Source of the DNA: JAPOKJ01 sp031421635
Lineage (GTDB): Bacteria > Pseudomonadota > Gammaproteobacteria > Burkholderiales > Burkholderiaceae_E
Assembly: GCA_031421635.1 (NCBI GenBank)
Contig: JANOPA010000066.1
Coordinates: forward strand, 85,221 to 149,220
Length of the DNA stretch: 64,000 nt
Direction of reading: 5' to 3'
Under the pieces are notes generated by a model, which saw only the letters and a program-made list of their open reading frames with translations, was not told the DNA's origin and made no database searches. This document shows positions 34,684 to 42,996 of this stretch, one piece after another. A program made the translations under genes and the position numbers. How positions within the stretch are numbered: the first letter of the stretch is position 1; every line of letters starts with the position of its first letter.

Positions 34684-35932
34684 CGATCATTCCAAACATA
34701 TGACCGGCAATCTTGCGCATCTGAATTTCCTCGGAGCCTTCGGTGATGCGGTAGCGACGGTGATGACGATAAATATGCTCAAACGGCTTGTGACGCGAGT
34801 AACCAATGCCACCGTGAACTTGCATGGCCCGGTCTGAGGCTTCGCACACCAGGCGATTGGCTCGGTAATTACACATCGACACCCGATCAGAGAGCTTACG
34901 TGCGACTTCGGGCTTCGTCATCTGGTCCATTTGCCAGGCCGTCTGATAGATGAGAGTTCGTAACATGGCGGCTTCAGTATGCAGCTCGACCAGCGGGAAT
35001 TGAATGCCCTGATTGACGGCCAGAGGCCTGCCAAAGGGCTTGCGTTGCTTGGCATAGGCGATGCTTTCATTGATGCAAAATTGCGCGGCACCAAGGGATG
35101 AGGCCGCCTGGCGAATTCGGTTCTCATGGACAAAATGCTGTGCGAGTGCCAGACCGTTTTCGGGGTCTCCAAGAATAGCGTCATCAGGGACCCACACATT
35201 GGTCAGGGAAATTCGGGGGTGATCGGTGGGCATATTGAAGGTCCACAAATACTCTTCAATCTTGAAGCCCGGTGCATTAGTGGGCACGATGAAACAGGTG
35301 ATGCCGCGCGCCTCACCATCGTTGCACGAGGTGCGAGCAAAAATAAGATCATGGGTGGCAATGTGCAGGCCGGTGTTCCACATCTTTTCACCATTGATGC
35401 GCCATCCCGCGCCCTCTCGCACCGCGCGGGTCTCCATCCAGGTGGCGTCCGAGCCGTGCAGGGGTTCAGTCAGCCCGAAGGAGATCTTGGTTTGTTCCTC
35501 CAGCATCATGGGGATGAACTGCTTTTTCTGCGCTTCAGTGCCAAAGTCTCGAAACATCAGGACCACGGGCAAGTTACCGACGATTGAACTTTCATTTTGC
35601 AAATCGTTATGGAGGCCTAAGCCCTTGGCGGCCAAATGCTCGCGGATAATGGCCATGGCCAAGTTGCTGCCGTTCTTGCCGCCGTACTCTGGAGGTAGCG
35701 AAAATCGGTAATGCCCCGCTTGGTCCGCGCAACGCTTCATGGCGGCCAGTAACTCCTCCCAATCATGACGAGGCAACCCTCCGGCCTCAAAATCGGTGCG
35801 AGCCCATTCGCGCCGATGATCAAAAAAGCGCATGTTGTCGTTGGCCTCCTGCATGGGCTTGATCTCGCCCTCGATGAAAAGGTCTAGTTCCTTAAGATAG
35901 TCTTGGATAGCCTGCGGGATATTGAAGTCCAT
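34670..35932 (-). CDS. Acyl-CoA dehydrogenase, ACAD10/11/LvaC-like
   Basis: A 420-residue FAD enzyme. FAD/substrate motifs KISFGLTEPLHGSDATWM, the AMQVHGGIGYS segment and the C-terminal ITEGSEEIQMRKIAG are present; the Glu in TEGS aligns with the catalytic base of medium-chain enzymes. Longer than the standard 380 residues, as in ACAD11-like proteins. First gene of a tightly overlapping trio with the phosphotransferase and DUF6285 genes. The trio may turn 4-hydroxyacyl-CoAs into 3-hydroxyacyl-CoAs for beta-oxidation. Confidence 0.9.
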   Translation of the reverse strand: MDFNIPQAIQDYLKELDLFIEGEIKPMQEANDNMRFFDHRREWARTDFEAGGLPRHDWEELLAAMKRCADQAGHYRFSLPPEYGGKNGSNLAMAIIREHLAAKGLGLHNDLQNESSIVGNLPVVLMFRDFGTEAQKKQFIPMMLEEQTKISFGLTEPLHGSDATWMETRAVREGAGWRINGEKMWNTGLHIATHDLIFARTSCNDGEARGITCFIVPTNAPGFKIEEYLWTFNMPTDHPRISLTNVWVPDDAILGDPENGLALAQHFVHENRIRQAASSLGAAQFCINESIAYAKQRKPFGRPLAVNQGIQFPLVELHTEAAMLRTLIYQTAWQMDQMTKPEVARKLSDRVSMCNYRANRLVCEASDRAMQVHGGIGYSRHKPFEHIYRHHRRYRITEGSEEIQMRKIAGHMFGMIGARD

Positions 35933-36156
35933 GTTGCTGGGTCTCTCAGAAAGATGATGGGTCTACGAGCAGGAGTCAGGCGCCGAAGCGCTAAATTGCG
36001 CGCTTGGCCCGTAATGTTGTTTGAATAGTAGCGCCGCTCGGCCTGGTCTGCTGCTCTTAGGTCTCAGTCTTGAGATCGAGGCCAATGGAGCCGCTCTAGC
36101 GTGATATTATCCGGTTTGTTCCAAATTTTGTTCTTTGTTCATATCTTATGTACTAA

Positions 36157-37227
36157 ATGGATAATTTAACCTCTCCCTGGCAATTTCCAAGGCCAAAAGA
36201 GGCCGCGCATTACGCTGATTTATTAGCCGATGCGCCCGCCCGCGCTTTGGCATTGTTCGCGCCGCGTCAGACTGGCAAGACGCATTTTTTGACCCATGAT
36301 CTGAGCGATGAGGTTGTCAAACGGGGCTGGCATGCGATTTACATCGATCTTTGGGGCGCTAGCAACCCCTTGGGCGCCATCCATGGAGCGATTGCCCTGG
36401 CCTATAACAACACGTTGCGCTCCACTCTAAACCGACAGGTCTCAAAAGTGGGTGCAGCGGGACTGTCCCTCGAGCTTGCCCAAGCCAAGCCACTGGAAAG
36501 CACCGACCCGGCAAGCCAAACGATGATGGCCTTCGGAAATCTTGTCGCACATGCACCCAGTGCTAAGTACCTGCTTATGATCGACGAAGCGCAAGCCTTG
36601 GGAGCCGGCGAGCGCGGTGAAATCGCCATGAAAACCCTTCGCGCAATGGTACAGACCTACCGCAAAAACACGATGCTGATTCTTACGGGTAGCTCAAGAC
36701 CGCATCTTCTTGCACTGGTCGGCGATCATTCCAAGGCCGCGTTTAAGCTGGCCACCAATATCGATTTCCCCTTGCTTGGAATGGAATTTCTGGCGTTCAT
36801 TGCTAAGCGGTTCAAAACCGTCACGGGCAAAGAGGTTCCCCTGTTAATGCTCGATGCGGTCTTTACCTCGCTTCAGTACCGTCCTGGCGACATGATTGAC
36901 TTCATGCGATTTTGGATCGCCGACGCGGAGTCTTGCCTAATCGATGCGGCGTTTGCTCTTTTTCGTGAAAAATCAGGACTCAACGAAACCGCTGCGAGCA
37001 ATCTGGAGGCGCTCAGCCCTTTACAGATCGAAGTGTTTGCGGCTCTGGGTCTGAACACTTCAGGAACATCTAAACTGTTTACGCTTTCTTCAAGAAAAGC
37101 CTTGGCGGCGGCCATCGGAATCACTGAGCCTATTGCCTCGGCCAGCCTCACGAGGGCGCTCGCGGCGCTAGAGAAGCGAGGCCTTGCGATGAAAGTCGGG
37201 CGAGGTGAGTACAAACGTATGACGTAG
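36157..37227 (+). CDS. Orphan AAA/STAND-like ATPase with C-terminal winged helix
   Basis: A 356-residue cytoplasmic P-loop ATPase. Walker A is APRQTGKTHF (residues 36-45), Walker B LLMIDEAQALG near 145 and a sensor-like LILTGSSRPH near 185. The C-terminal 80 residues look like a winged helix (ALAAAIGITEPIASASLTRALAALEKRGL), as in COG1672-type archaeal/bacterial ATPases and the ORC/Cdc6-like superfamily. It stands alone; an AT-rich promoter region (36100-36156) precedes the ATG and no ribosome site is obvious. The function is unknown; a regulator or defence role are guesses. Confidence 0.7.
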   Translation: MDNLTSPWQFPRPKEAAHYADLLADAPARALALFAPRQTGKTHFLTHDLSDEVVKRGWHAIYIDLWGASNPLGAIHGAIALAYNNTLRSTLNRQVSKVGAAGLSLELAQAKPLESTDPASQTMMAFGNLVAHAPSAKYLLMIDEAQALGAGERGEIAMKTLRAMVQTYRKNTMLILTGSSRPHLLALVGDHSKAAFKLATNIDFPLLGMEFLAFIAKRFKTVTGKEVPLLMLDAVFTSLQYRPGDMIDFMRFWIADAESCLIDAAFALFREKSGLNETAASNLEALSPLQIEVFAALGLNTSGTSKLFTLSSRKALAAAIGITEPIASASLTRALAALEKRGLAMKVGRGEYKRMT

Positions 37228-37308
37228 TGGCCGCCATCGGAACGTTGTACGATGGCATTGATAAATTTCAATGGACCGCTAAAGGAATGCTAATGGAACG
37301 CTTCAACC

Positions 37309-38319
37309 ATGCCGATGTTTAAGAAGAGGCCACTTGTAATAATCGGCTCGGCCGTTTTGGGTTTTCTCAGCCTTTCTTCCTGGCTGAGCGCCTCGGCCTG
37401 GGCTCAGGGCGCAGAAAAGCCCGCTGATTGGCCAACCCGGCCCGTGACTCTAATCGTGCCCTTTGCCCCTGGCGGGCCGACTGATACGGTTGCCCGCCTG
37501 CTCGCCGAACAACTTAGAATGATCTGGCAGCAGCCCGTGATTGTGGATTACAAGCCTGGTGCGGGCACGGTGGTCGGCACGCAATTTGTGGCTCGTGCGC
37601 CCGCCGATGGCTACACCCTGGGTATGGCGATCACCGCGCACATGATCAACCCGAGCTTGCAGCCCAAAATGCCTTATGACACCCTTAGGGACCTGACCGG
37701 TGTGTCCTTACTGGGTCAAGCCCATTTCGGTCTGTTCGCCCATCCGGCTTTCCCACCCTCCAACATTGCCGAGCTCGTGGATTACGCCAAGAAAACCCCT
37801 GGTAAGTTGTCCTATGCCACACCCGGAAACGGTACCGGCACACACCTCGCAGGCGAGATGCTGAAGGCCATGGCGGGTATCGACATGGTGCATGTTCCCT
37901 ATAAAGGCTCTGCCCCTGCTCAACAAGATGTCATTGGGGGGCGCGTGCCCTTGTTGTTTGATGTTCTATTTTCAGCAATGCCCTTCGTCAAGGACAATCG
38001 ACTCAAGGCGATCGCATTGGCCAGCCCAAAGCGCGCCGCCGCGAACCCCGAGATTCCACTGGTCGCGGAGCGCTTGCCTGGGTTCTCGGCCATGAGCTTT
38101 ATTGGTGTGATCGCGCCCTCAGGACTTCCTAAGCCTCTCCTGAGTCGAATTAGTTCCGATATTGCCAAGGCCGTCAATTCGGCGGAGCTGAGCCAAAAAA
38201 TGATTCAGCTCGGTATTGAGCCGGTCGGCTCAAAAGCGGAGGACTACAACGCCATGATTCAAGTCGAGATCAATAAGTGGTCGGCGGTCGTCAAGAATGC
38301 CGGCATCAAGATAGAGTAG
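37309..38319 (+). CDS. Bug-family (TctC) tripartite tricarboxylate transporter substrate-binding protein
   Basis: A 336-residue periplasmic protein with a Sec signal (cleavage near SAWAQG, residue 34). The Bug fold is marked by WPTRPVTLIVPFAPGGPTDTVAR, VVDYKPGAGTVVGT, SYATPGNGTGTHLAGEM and DMVHVPYKGSAPAQQD. No TctA/TctB membrane genes accompany it, as is usual for the hundreds of orphan Bug proteins of Alcaligenaceae and Comamonadaceae. It lies 6 bases before the dioxygenase gene, so it may bring in that enzyme's substrate. Confidence 0.93.
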   Translation: MPMFKKRPLVIIGSAVLGFLSLSSWLSASAWAQGAEKPADWPTRPVTLIVPFAPGGPTDTVARLLAEQLRMIWQQPVIVDYKPGAGTVVGTQFVARAPADGYTLGMAITAHMINPSLQPKMPYDTLRDLTGVSLLGQAHFGLFAHPAFPPSNIAELVDYAKKTPGKLSYATPGNGTGTHLAGEMLKAMAGIDMVHVPYKGSAPAQQDVIGGRVPLLFDVLFSAMPFVKDNRLKAIALASPKRAAANPEIPLVAERLPGFSAMSFIGVIAPSGLPKPLLSRISSDIAKAVNSAELSQKMIQLGIEPVGSKAEDYNAMIQVEINKWSAVVKNAGIKIE

Positions 38320-38325
38320 GCCACT

Positions 38326-39174
38326 ATGAAATTTCACGCCTTAGCCCCTTTTGCCGCTGAAGTGAGCGAGATTGACCTGTCCTTGCTGCCCAGCCAAGAG
38401 CAGGCGCGCGCCATTGAGGCGGCCATGGACCAGCATGGTGTATTGGTGTTTCGAAACCAAAACCTGGATCAACATCAGCAAATCGCCTTCGCAAAATCGC
38501 TCGGGCCCTTGGATCTTGGTTTGAGGAAAGTGAAGACTGGGGCGCATCGATTTGAGTATCAGGAACTCGCTGATATTTCAAACGTAAAAATCGATGGCGC
38601 TGTGGCGGAGCGCGATCATGCCAAGATTGTCGGCAACGTGGCCAATCAACTCTGGCATAGCGATTCCAGCTTTCAAAACCCGCGGGCCAAGTACTCCATG
38701 CTGTACGCCGTCGTCACCCCCGGCTTCGGTGGCGACACCGAGTTCGCTGACTTACGAATGGCCTACGACGCTTTGCCGCGATGGCTAAAAACCCAAATTC
38801 AGGATCTGAAAGCGGTGCATTACGCGCTGCACTCCAGAATGATGCTCGGTGATGACCAATATAGCGAGGAGCAAAAGAAGGCCATTGCGCCCGCCGTGTG
38901 GCCCTTGGTGCAAACCGACCCCCGCACTGGCCGCAAAATATTATTCGTAGGCATCCACGCTTGCGAAATTCTCGGTATGACCAAGGCCGAAGGTCGTATG
39001 CTCATCATGGACCTGCTTGAACATGCCACGCAACGTGAGTTTGTTCATGTGCATCGTTGGAAAGTTGGCGACCTGGTCATGTGGGACAACACCGCAACGG
39101 TGCACCGCGGTCGCTGGTTCGATTTTGCCGAGCGACGGGAGTTACGACGGGCGACTACGGAAGAGGTTGTTTAG
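38326..39174 (+). CDS. TauD/TfdA family Fe(II)/2-oxoglutarate dioxygenase
   Basis: A 282-residue dioxygenase. The iron facial triad is visible as LWHSDSSF (His-x-Asp) around residues 108-115 and the distal His in TATVHRGRWF near 260, with the 2-oxoglutarate-binding Arg in the following RRELRRAT. The N terminus PFAAEVSEIDLSLLP and the GVLVFRNQNLD segment match TfdA-type enzymes. Couples 2-oxoglutarate decarboxylation to hydroxylation, often splitting sulfonates or aryloxyacids. Co-transcribed with the Bug protein gene; convergent with the SDR gene with 2 bases between stops. Confidence 0.92.
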   Translation: MKFHALAPFAAEVSEIDLSLLPSQEQARAIEAAMDQHGVLVFRNQNLDQHQQIAFAKSLGPLDLGLRKVKTGAHRFEYQELADISNVKIDGAVAERDHAKIVGNVANQLWHSDSSFQNPRAKYSMLYAVVTPGFGGDTEFADLRMAYDALPRWLKTQIQDLKAVHYALHSRMMLGDDQYSEEQKKAIAPAVWPLVQTDPRTGRKILFVGIHACEILGMTKAEGRMLIMDLLEHATQREFVHVHRWKVGDLVMWDNTATVHRGRWFDFAERRELRRATTEEVV

Positions 39175-39176
39175 GC

Positions 39177-39938
39177 TTATAGCTGCACCCCTTTGGTCAG
39201 ACCACCATCGACCACTAAATTGGTTCCCGTAATAAAGCTGGCCGCAGGACTTGCCAAGAAAACGACCGCGTTTGCGATTTCCTGAGGAGTTGCCATGCGC
39301 CCCATCGGATTCATAGCCAGTGCTTTTCTGAAAAAATCCGGGTCACTTTGCTCTATTTGATTCCAAACGCCGTTGGCAAAATAGGTGTTACCGGGCGACA
39401 CGGAGTTTGCGCGAATCTGTTGACTAGCGAGGCTCTGAGCGAGCCCCTGGGTGTAATGCACGATCGCCGCTTTGAAAGCGCCGTAGGGTCCAGCGGCAAA
39501 ATCGATTTCTCGTCCAGACACACTGGCGATCGTCACAATCGCAGCATGAGAACTACTTTCCAAATACGACTGAGCCGCATTGACCAAGTGCACCGTGCCC
39601 ATCATATCGACCGCAAAGCTCTGCTGCCAGCTAGCCTCATCGTTGGCGATGGCCAGAGCACTTACATTGGCAACGACAATATCGATTCCACCGAGAACGC
39701 GGCCCGCATCATGCACCCAATCACTCAGGTCTTTCGCGTGACCGACGTCAAGATCGCGCCCGAAAACCTTGACACCGTAATGTGAGAAATCCGCAATGGT
39801 TTTCTCGACTTCGCTGAAGTTGCGGGCGCAGATGGCAAGGTGTGCACCCTCGGCCGCCAGGGTTTGGGCAATGGCTCGGCCTATCCCCCTGGTGGCACCG
39901 GTCACGAGGGCACGAAGGCCCGCGAGTCTAAGATCCAT
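39177..39938 (-). CDS. Short-chain dehydrogenase/reductase (classical SDR)
   Basis: A 253-residue NAD(P)-dependent oxidoreductase. The cofactor motif is TGATRGIG (residues 14-21), the catalytic Ser lies in TIASVSG, and the Tyr-x-x-x-Lys pair in YGAFK. The usual NNAG motif is replaced by ANVSAL. C-terminal GRMATPQEIANAVVFLASPAASFITGTNLVVDGG is standard. It is read toward the dioxygenase gene and lies 33 bases after the DUF2855 gene, so the two may be in one transcript. Substrate unknown. Confidence 0.92.
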   Translation of the reverse strand: MDLRLAGLRALVTGATRGIGRAIAQTLAAEGAHLAICARNFSEVEKTIADFSHYGVKVFGRDLDVGHAKDLSDWVHDAGRVLGGIDIVVANVSALAIANDEASWQQSFAVDMMGTVHLVNAAQSYLESSSHAAIVTIASVSGREIDFAAGPYGAFKAAIVHYTQGLAQSLASQQIRANSVSPGNTYFANGVWNQIEQSDPDFFRKALAMNPMGRMATPQEIANAVVFLASPAASFITGTNLVVDGGLTKGVQL

Positions 39939-39971
39939 TGTGCGTCCTTTCGCGATAACTTGCGCGACCTG

Positions 39972-41090
39972 CTAATTCAATTTCAGTACGTATCCCTGGT
40001 CGGCCTGTCCTTCGCCATTCAACATCGCGAGATACACTTTCTCAACGCAAGCTTGCCCTTCGCTTTCCAACACATGCATCCAGTCGTCAAGCTTGGGTAA
40101 GAACTTAAGCCAAGCCTGCCCCATTTTGCTTTGCAGCTCCTTGGCGCCCCATTCAACGCTGCGCTTTTTAATTTGAGCGGGCGCAAAAAATAAGGTGGGC
40201 TTAGGGCCGGGTAAGGCGCTGCCTTGCCCTGGTGCCGAAAGCGCGTCCCAATGGGTGCCGCCCACCGAGCAACTATAGGTTAAGGACGCTTGGAAATGCT
40301 GATGGACATTAGCACGCACTTTAGCGTTACCGGCCATATCTACAAAAACGGTTTTCTTGTTGGAATCTAGTTGGCTAAAGTCCTGATAGTTGACCACTTG
40401 GTCATAGCAGGCGATACCGTTCACGAACACCGCATTGCTGGGCGAGGTCAGCCCCACGACCTTGACGGTCTTACGCCGTTTGAGTAAGTGAGCCACCGAA
40501 TAGGCAGTTTTGCTGGAAGCACTACTCAGGACAACTTGCTCGGCGCCAAAAAACTGGTTGTCCGCCAAAAAATCGTCAATTAGAAAGGCAGTCATGAATA
40601 GTGGCTGCAGGAGCATTTGTTGTGGCTCCGTGCCGGTGTTGTACGTCGGGTCTTCTGCGCAGCGCCGATAGTGGTTGTAAACCGGGTGAAGCTTGGCGCG
40701 ATGCTCGGCACCATCACTGAAGCCCAAAGCATTGGTTTGAACCGGTGTCATCGTCAGATGGGAGGACATTGGGAAGTAGCCATAGATTCGTTCACCAAGC
40801 GCGATGTGGGACGGGCCAGTGGCTTCGCTTACTGTGGAACCTACTGAGACAACAGTGGCAAAACCCCAGACCGGGATACGACCCCATGCCTCTTCCCCGT
40901 TAGGAACAGGAAAGAATTGCCAGTAATTCATCGCTTCACCAAAGGCTGCGTAGGTCACGTTATTGGACGTAAACGCGAAGTGCTCGATCTTGAGCAAAAT
41001 GTCGTTGGCCTTCAAGGCGCGCGTCTCAGGAGAGGAGACGAAACGAGTTTCTTTGAGATCTGCTTTCTTGACTAGAAAATAAGTAGGCAT
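39972..41090 (-). CDS. DUF2855 family protein
   Basis: A 372-residue protein of the DUF2855 family, recognised by the N terminus (FLVKKADLKETR), VTYAAFGEAMNYWQFFP and the GERIYGYFPMSSHL segment. It has the outline of a GroES-like/zinc-free alcohol dehydrogenase: an N-terminal beta domain and a Rossmann-like middle region with LSSASSKTAYSVAHLL. AAGGAG precedes two adjacent ATG codons; the second (41090) has the better spacing. Function unknown; similar genes are often near thioesterases or fatty-acid genes. Confidence 0.85.
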   Translation of the reverse strand: MPTYFLVKKADLKETRFVSSPETRALKANDILLKIEHFAFTSNNVTYAAFGEAMNYWQFFPVPNGEEAWGRIPVWGFATVVSVGSTVSEATGPSHIALGERIYGYFPMSSHLTMTPVQTNALGFSDGAEHRAKLHPVYNHYRRCAEDPTYNTGTEPQQMLLQPLFMTAFLIDDFLADNQFFGAEQVVLSSASSKTAYSVAHLLKRRKTVKVVGLTSPSNAVFVNGIACYDQVVNYQDFSQLDSNKKTVFVDMAGNAKVRANVHQHFQASLTYSCSVGGTHWDALSAPGQGSALPGPKPTLFFAPAQIKKRSVEWGAKELQSKMGQAWLKFLPKLDDWMHVLESEGQACVEKVYLAMLNGEGQADQGYVLKLN

Positions 41091-41187
41091 CATGGCTCCT
41101 TGTGATGGAACCATTATGCCCAAATCTACAAAGTTCGATGGAGGGGAGCGACTACTTAGAGCTTAGTGAAGGCGTCAGTGGTTACTT

Positions 41188-41328
41188 CTATATCCCTGGG
41201 ATTTGCCGACCGCGATTATTTTCGAAGGTAGTGGTCACTGACTTTAAGTGGGCCGTGATTGCAGCCTGCACCGAGCCGCTGGCCTGCTTGGCTTGTTCCG
41301 ACTCTGGGTGCGCGATAAAAGCCGCCAT
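41188..41328 (-). other. Small open frame / possible gene remnant between xth and DUF2855 gene
   Basis: In the 294-base gap between the two minus-strand genes an open frame of 46 codons starts at ATG 41328. The open reading continues upstream of this ATG to a TGA, without another start. The peptide (FIAHPESEQAKQASGSVQAA...) has protein-like composition and is hydrophilic and helical. No ribosome site and no recognised family. It may be a short gene or the C-terminal remnant of a deleted one. Confidence 0.25.
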
Positions 41329-41384
41329 GGCAAGCTCTTGGGCATCATTCCAACTGCGATAAATGCATCTTCAACAGAGCTACC

Positions 41385-42161
41385 TTAAGCCTTAATCGCA
41401 TATTCGACCGTTACGGGTGCATGGTCGGAGAAGCGTTGATCCTTGAAGATGGTGCACGCCGTTGCTTTGGCGGCGAGGCCGGGCGTAACCAAGTGATAAT
41501 CTAATCGCCATCCAACGTTATTCTCGTACGCGGCGCCCCGGTTACTCCACCAGGAATACTGATCTGGGCGTGAATCCAATTGACGGAAAGTGTCGACGTA
41601 GCCGAGCTCATCCATGACTCGGGTGAGCCAGGCGCGCTCCTGGGGCGTAAAGCCGGCATTCTTAAGATTGCCCTTCCAGTTTTTAAGATCGATCTCCTTA
41701 TGCGCGATGTTCCAATCGGCACATAAAATGACCTCCTTGCCGCGCGCCTTAAGAACCTGAAGGTGCAGATAAAACACTTCCAGAAACCGAAGCTTGGAGG
41801 CAAATCGCTCGTCCGAGGCGCTGCCAGAAGGCGAATACAATGAAGCCACCACATAATTACCGTAATCGGCCTCGATGTAGCGGCCTTCATTATCAAATTC
41901 ACCTACGCCAAAGCCCCGGGTAATGGACTTCGGCTTTTTGCGACTGTAAAGACCGACGCCCGCATAGCCCTTCTTCTGCGCGGGATAGAAATGTCCCTGG
42001 AACGGCCCGATACTGTGTAGCGTCGGCTCGATATCTTCGATTGCGGCCTTGATTTCTTGGACGCAGACCACATCGACATCTTGAACCGCGAGCCAATCTG
42101 CAAAACCTTTGCGGGCCGCCGAACGAATGCCGTTCAGGTTTAATGTCATCACCTTTATCAT
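41385..42161 (-). CDS. xth: Exodeoxyribonuclease III
   Basis: A 258-residue Mg-dependent AP endonuclease / 3'-5' exonuclease of the ExoIII (EEP) superfamily. Signature motifs: LNLNGIRSA at the N terminus, VVCVQEIKA (catalytic Glu), YSRKKP, CADWNIAHKEIDLKNW (Asp/Asn pair) and the final SDHAPVTVEY (His). It repairs abasic sites in DNA. Diverges from pyrE, 116 bases apart; this xth-pyrE arrangement is familiar in Burkholderiales. Confidence 0.95.
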   Translation of the reverse strand: MIKVMTLNLNGIRSAARKGFADWLAVQDVDVVCVQEIKAAIEDIEPTLHSIGPFQGHFYPAQKKGYAGVGLYSRKKPKSITRGFGVGEFDNEGRYIEADYGNYVVASLYSPSGSASDERFASKLRFLEVFYLHLQVLKARGKEVILCADWNIAHKEIDLKNWKGNLKNAGFTPQERAWLTRVMDELGYVDTFRQLDSRPDQYSWWSNRGAAYENNVGWRLDYHLVTPGLAAKATACTIFKDQRFSDHAPVTVEYAIKA

Positions 42162-42277
42162 TGCGGAAATCTTCTAGAAAATGAGACTTGAAAAGTAGCC
42201 TTGAACATCAATTTTACTGAACCCTGCCTTGAATCAACTTTTGACGATCCTTTGAACCAGCCCCGAGCGATGAAATC

Positions 42278-42982
42278 TTGACCCCCCAGCACCCTTCAAC
42301 CAACGACACGTCTACCTTAGATCCGATCAAACGAGAGTTTATCGAGTTTGCACTCGCGGCCGGGGTCTTGCGCTTTGGCGAGTTCAAAACCAAGGCTGGG
42401 CGACTCTCGCCCTACTTTTTTAACGCTGGACTGTTCAACGATGGCCTACTTTTGGGGCGCCTCGCCGACTTCTATGCCGCGACACTCGAACAGGCCATTC
42501 AAAAAGGCCAGCGCTGCGACATGCTTTATGGCCCAGCCTATAAAGGCATTACCCTCGCCAGTGCGACTTCCGTGGCCCTGGCGAGGCAGGGACGTAACCT
42601 GCCTTTCGTCTTTAATCGCAAGGAAGCAAAGGATCACGGCGAAGGGGGCGTTCTGGTAGGCGCGCCTTTAAAAGGAAGCATTGTAATTATTGACGATGTG
42701 ATCAGTGCCGGGACCTCGGTGCGCGAGTCCGTCGAAATGATTCGTCAGGCCGGTGCCCAGCCGAGTGCTGTACTGATTTGCCTGGATCGCCAGGAACGTG
42801 GCGGCGATGCGGTAAACGTTGGCGATACCTCCGCCACCCAAGAGGTCCAGAAGTTGTATGGCATACCGGTCATTGCGATCGCGCGCCTGAAGGATTTGAT
42901 GGCCTTTTTGGATACCGATAAAGGCCCCCATGCCGCCTTTCGAGATAAGGTGTTGGTCTATCGCGAAAAGTACGGCATTTAA
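42278..42982 (+). CDS. pyrE: Orotate phosphoribosyltransferase
   Basis: A 234-residue pyrimidine biosynthesis enzyme that makes OMP from orotate and PRPP. FIEFALAAGVLRFGEFKTKAGRLSPYFFNAG is split here only in description: the GRLSPYFFNAG segment, the flexible loop RKEAKDHGEGG and the PRPP motif VIIDDVISAGTS are all intact. There is no ATG or GTG before the conserved N terminus: the only start compatible with a full protein is the TTG at 42278, 9 bases past an out-of-frame ATG whose reading stops at once. Weak initiation may be intended. Confidence 0.94.
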   Translation: MTPQHPSTNDTSTLDPIKREFIEFALAAGVLRFGEFKTKAGRLSPYFFNAGLFNDGLLLGRLADFYAATLEQAIQKGQRCDMLYGPAYKGITLASATSVALARQGRNLPFVFNRKEAKDHGEGGVLVGAPLKGSIVIIDDVISAGTSVRESVEMIRQAGAQPSAVLICLDRQERGGDAVNVGDTSATQEVQKLYGIPVIAIARLKDLMAFLDTDKGPHAAFRDKVLVYREKYGI

Positions 42983-42996
42983 AACCCGTTTGTCCC

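Noticed and set aside
41102..41362. Plus-strand frame of 86 codons in the xth/DUF2855 gap
   Set aside because: Cysteine-rich, no ribosome site, starts within the promoter region of the DUF2855 gene; the minus-strand frame in the same place looks more protein-like.
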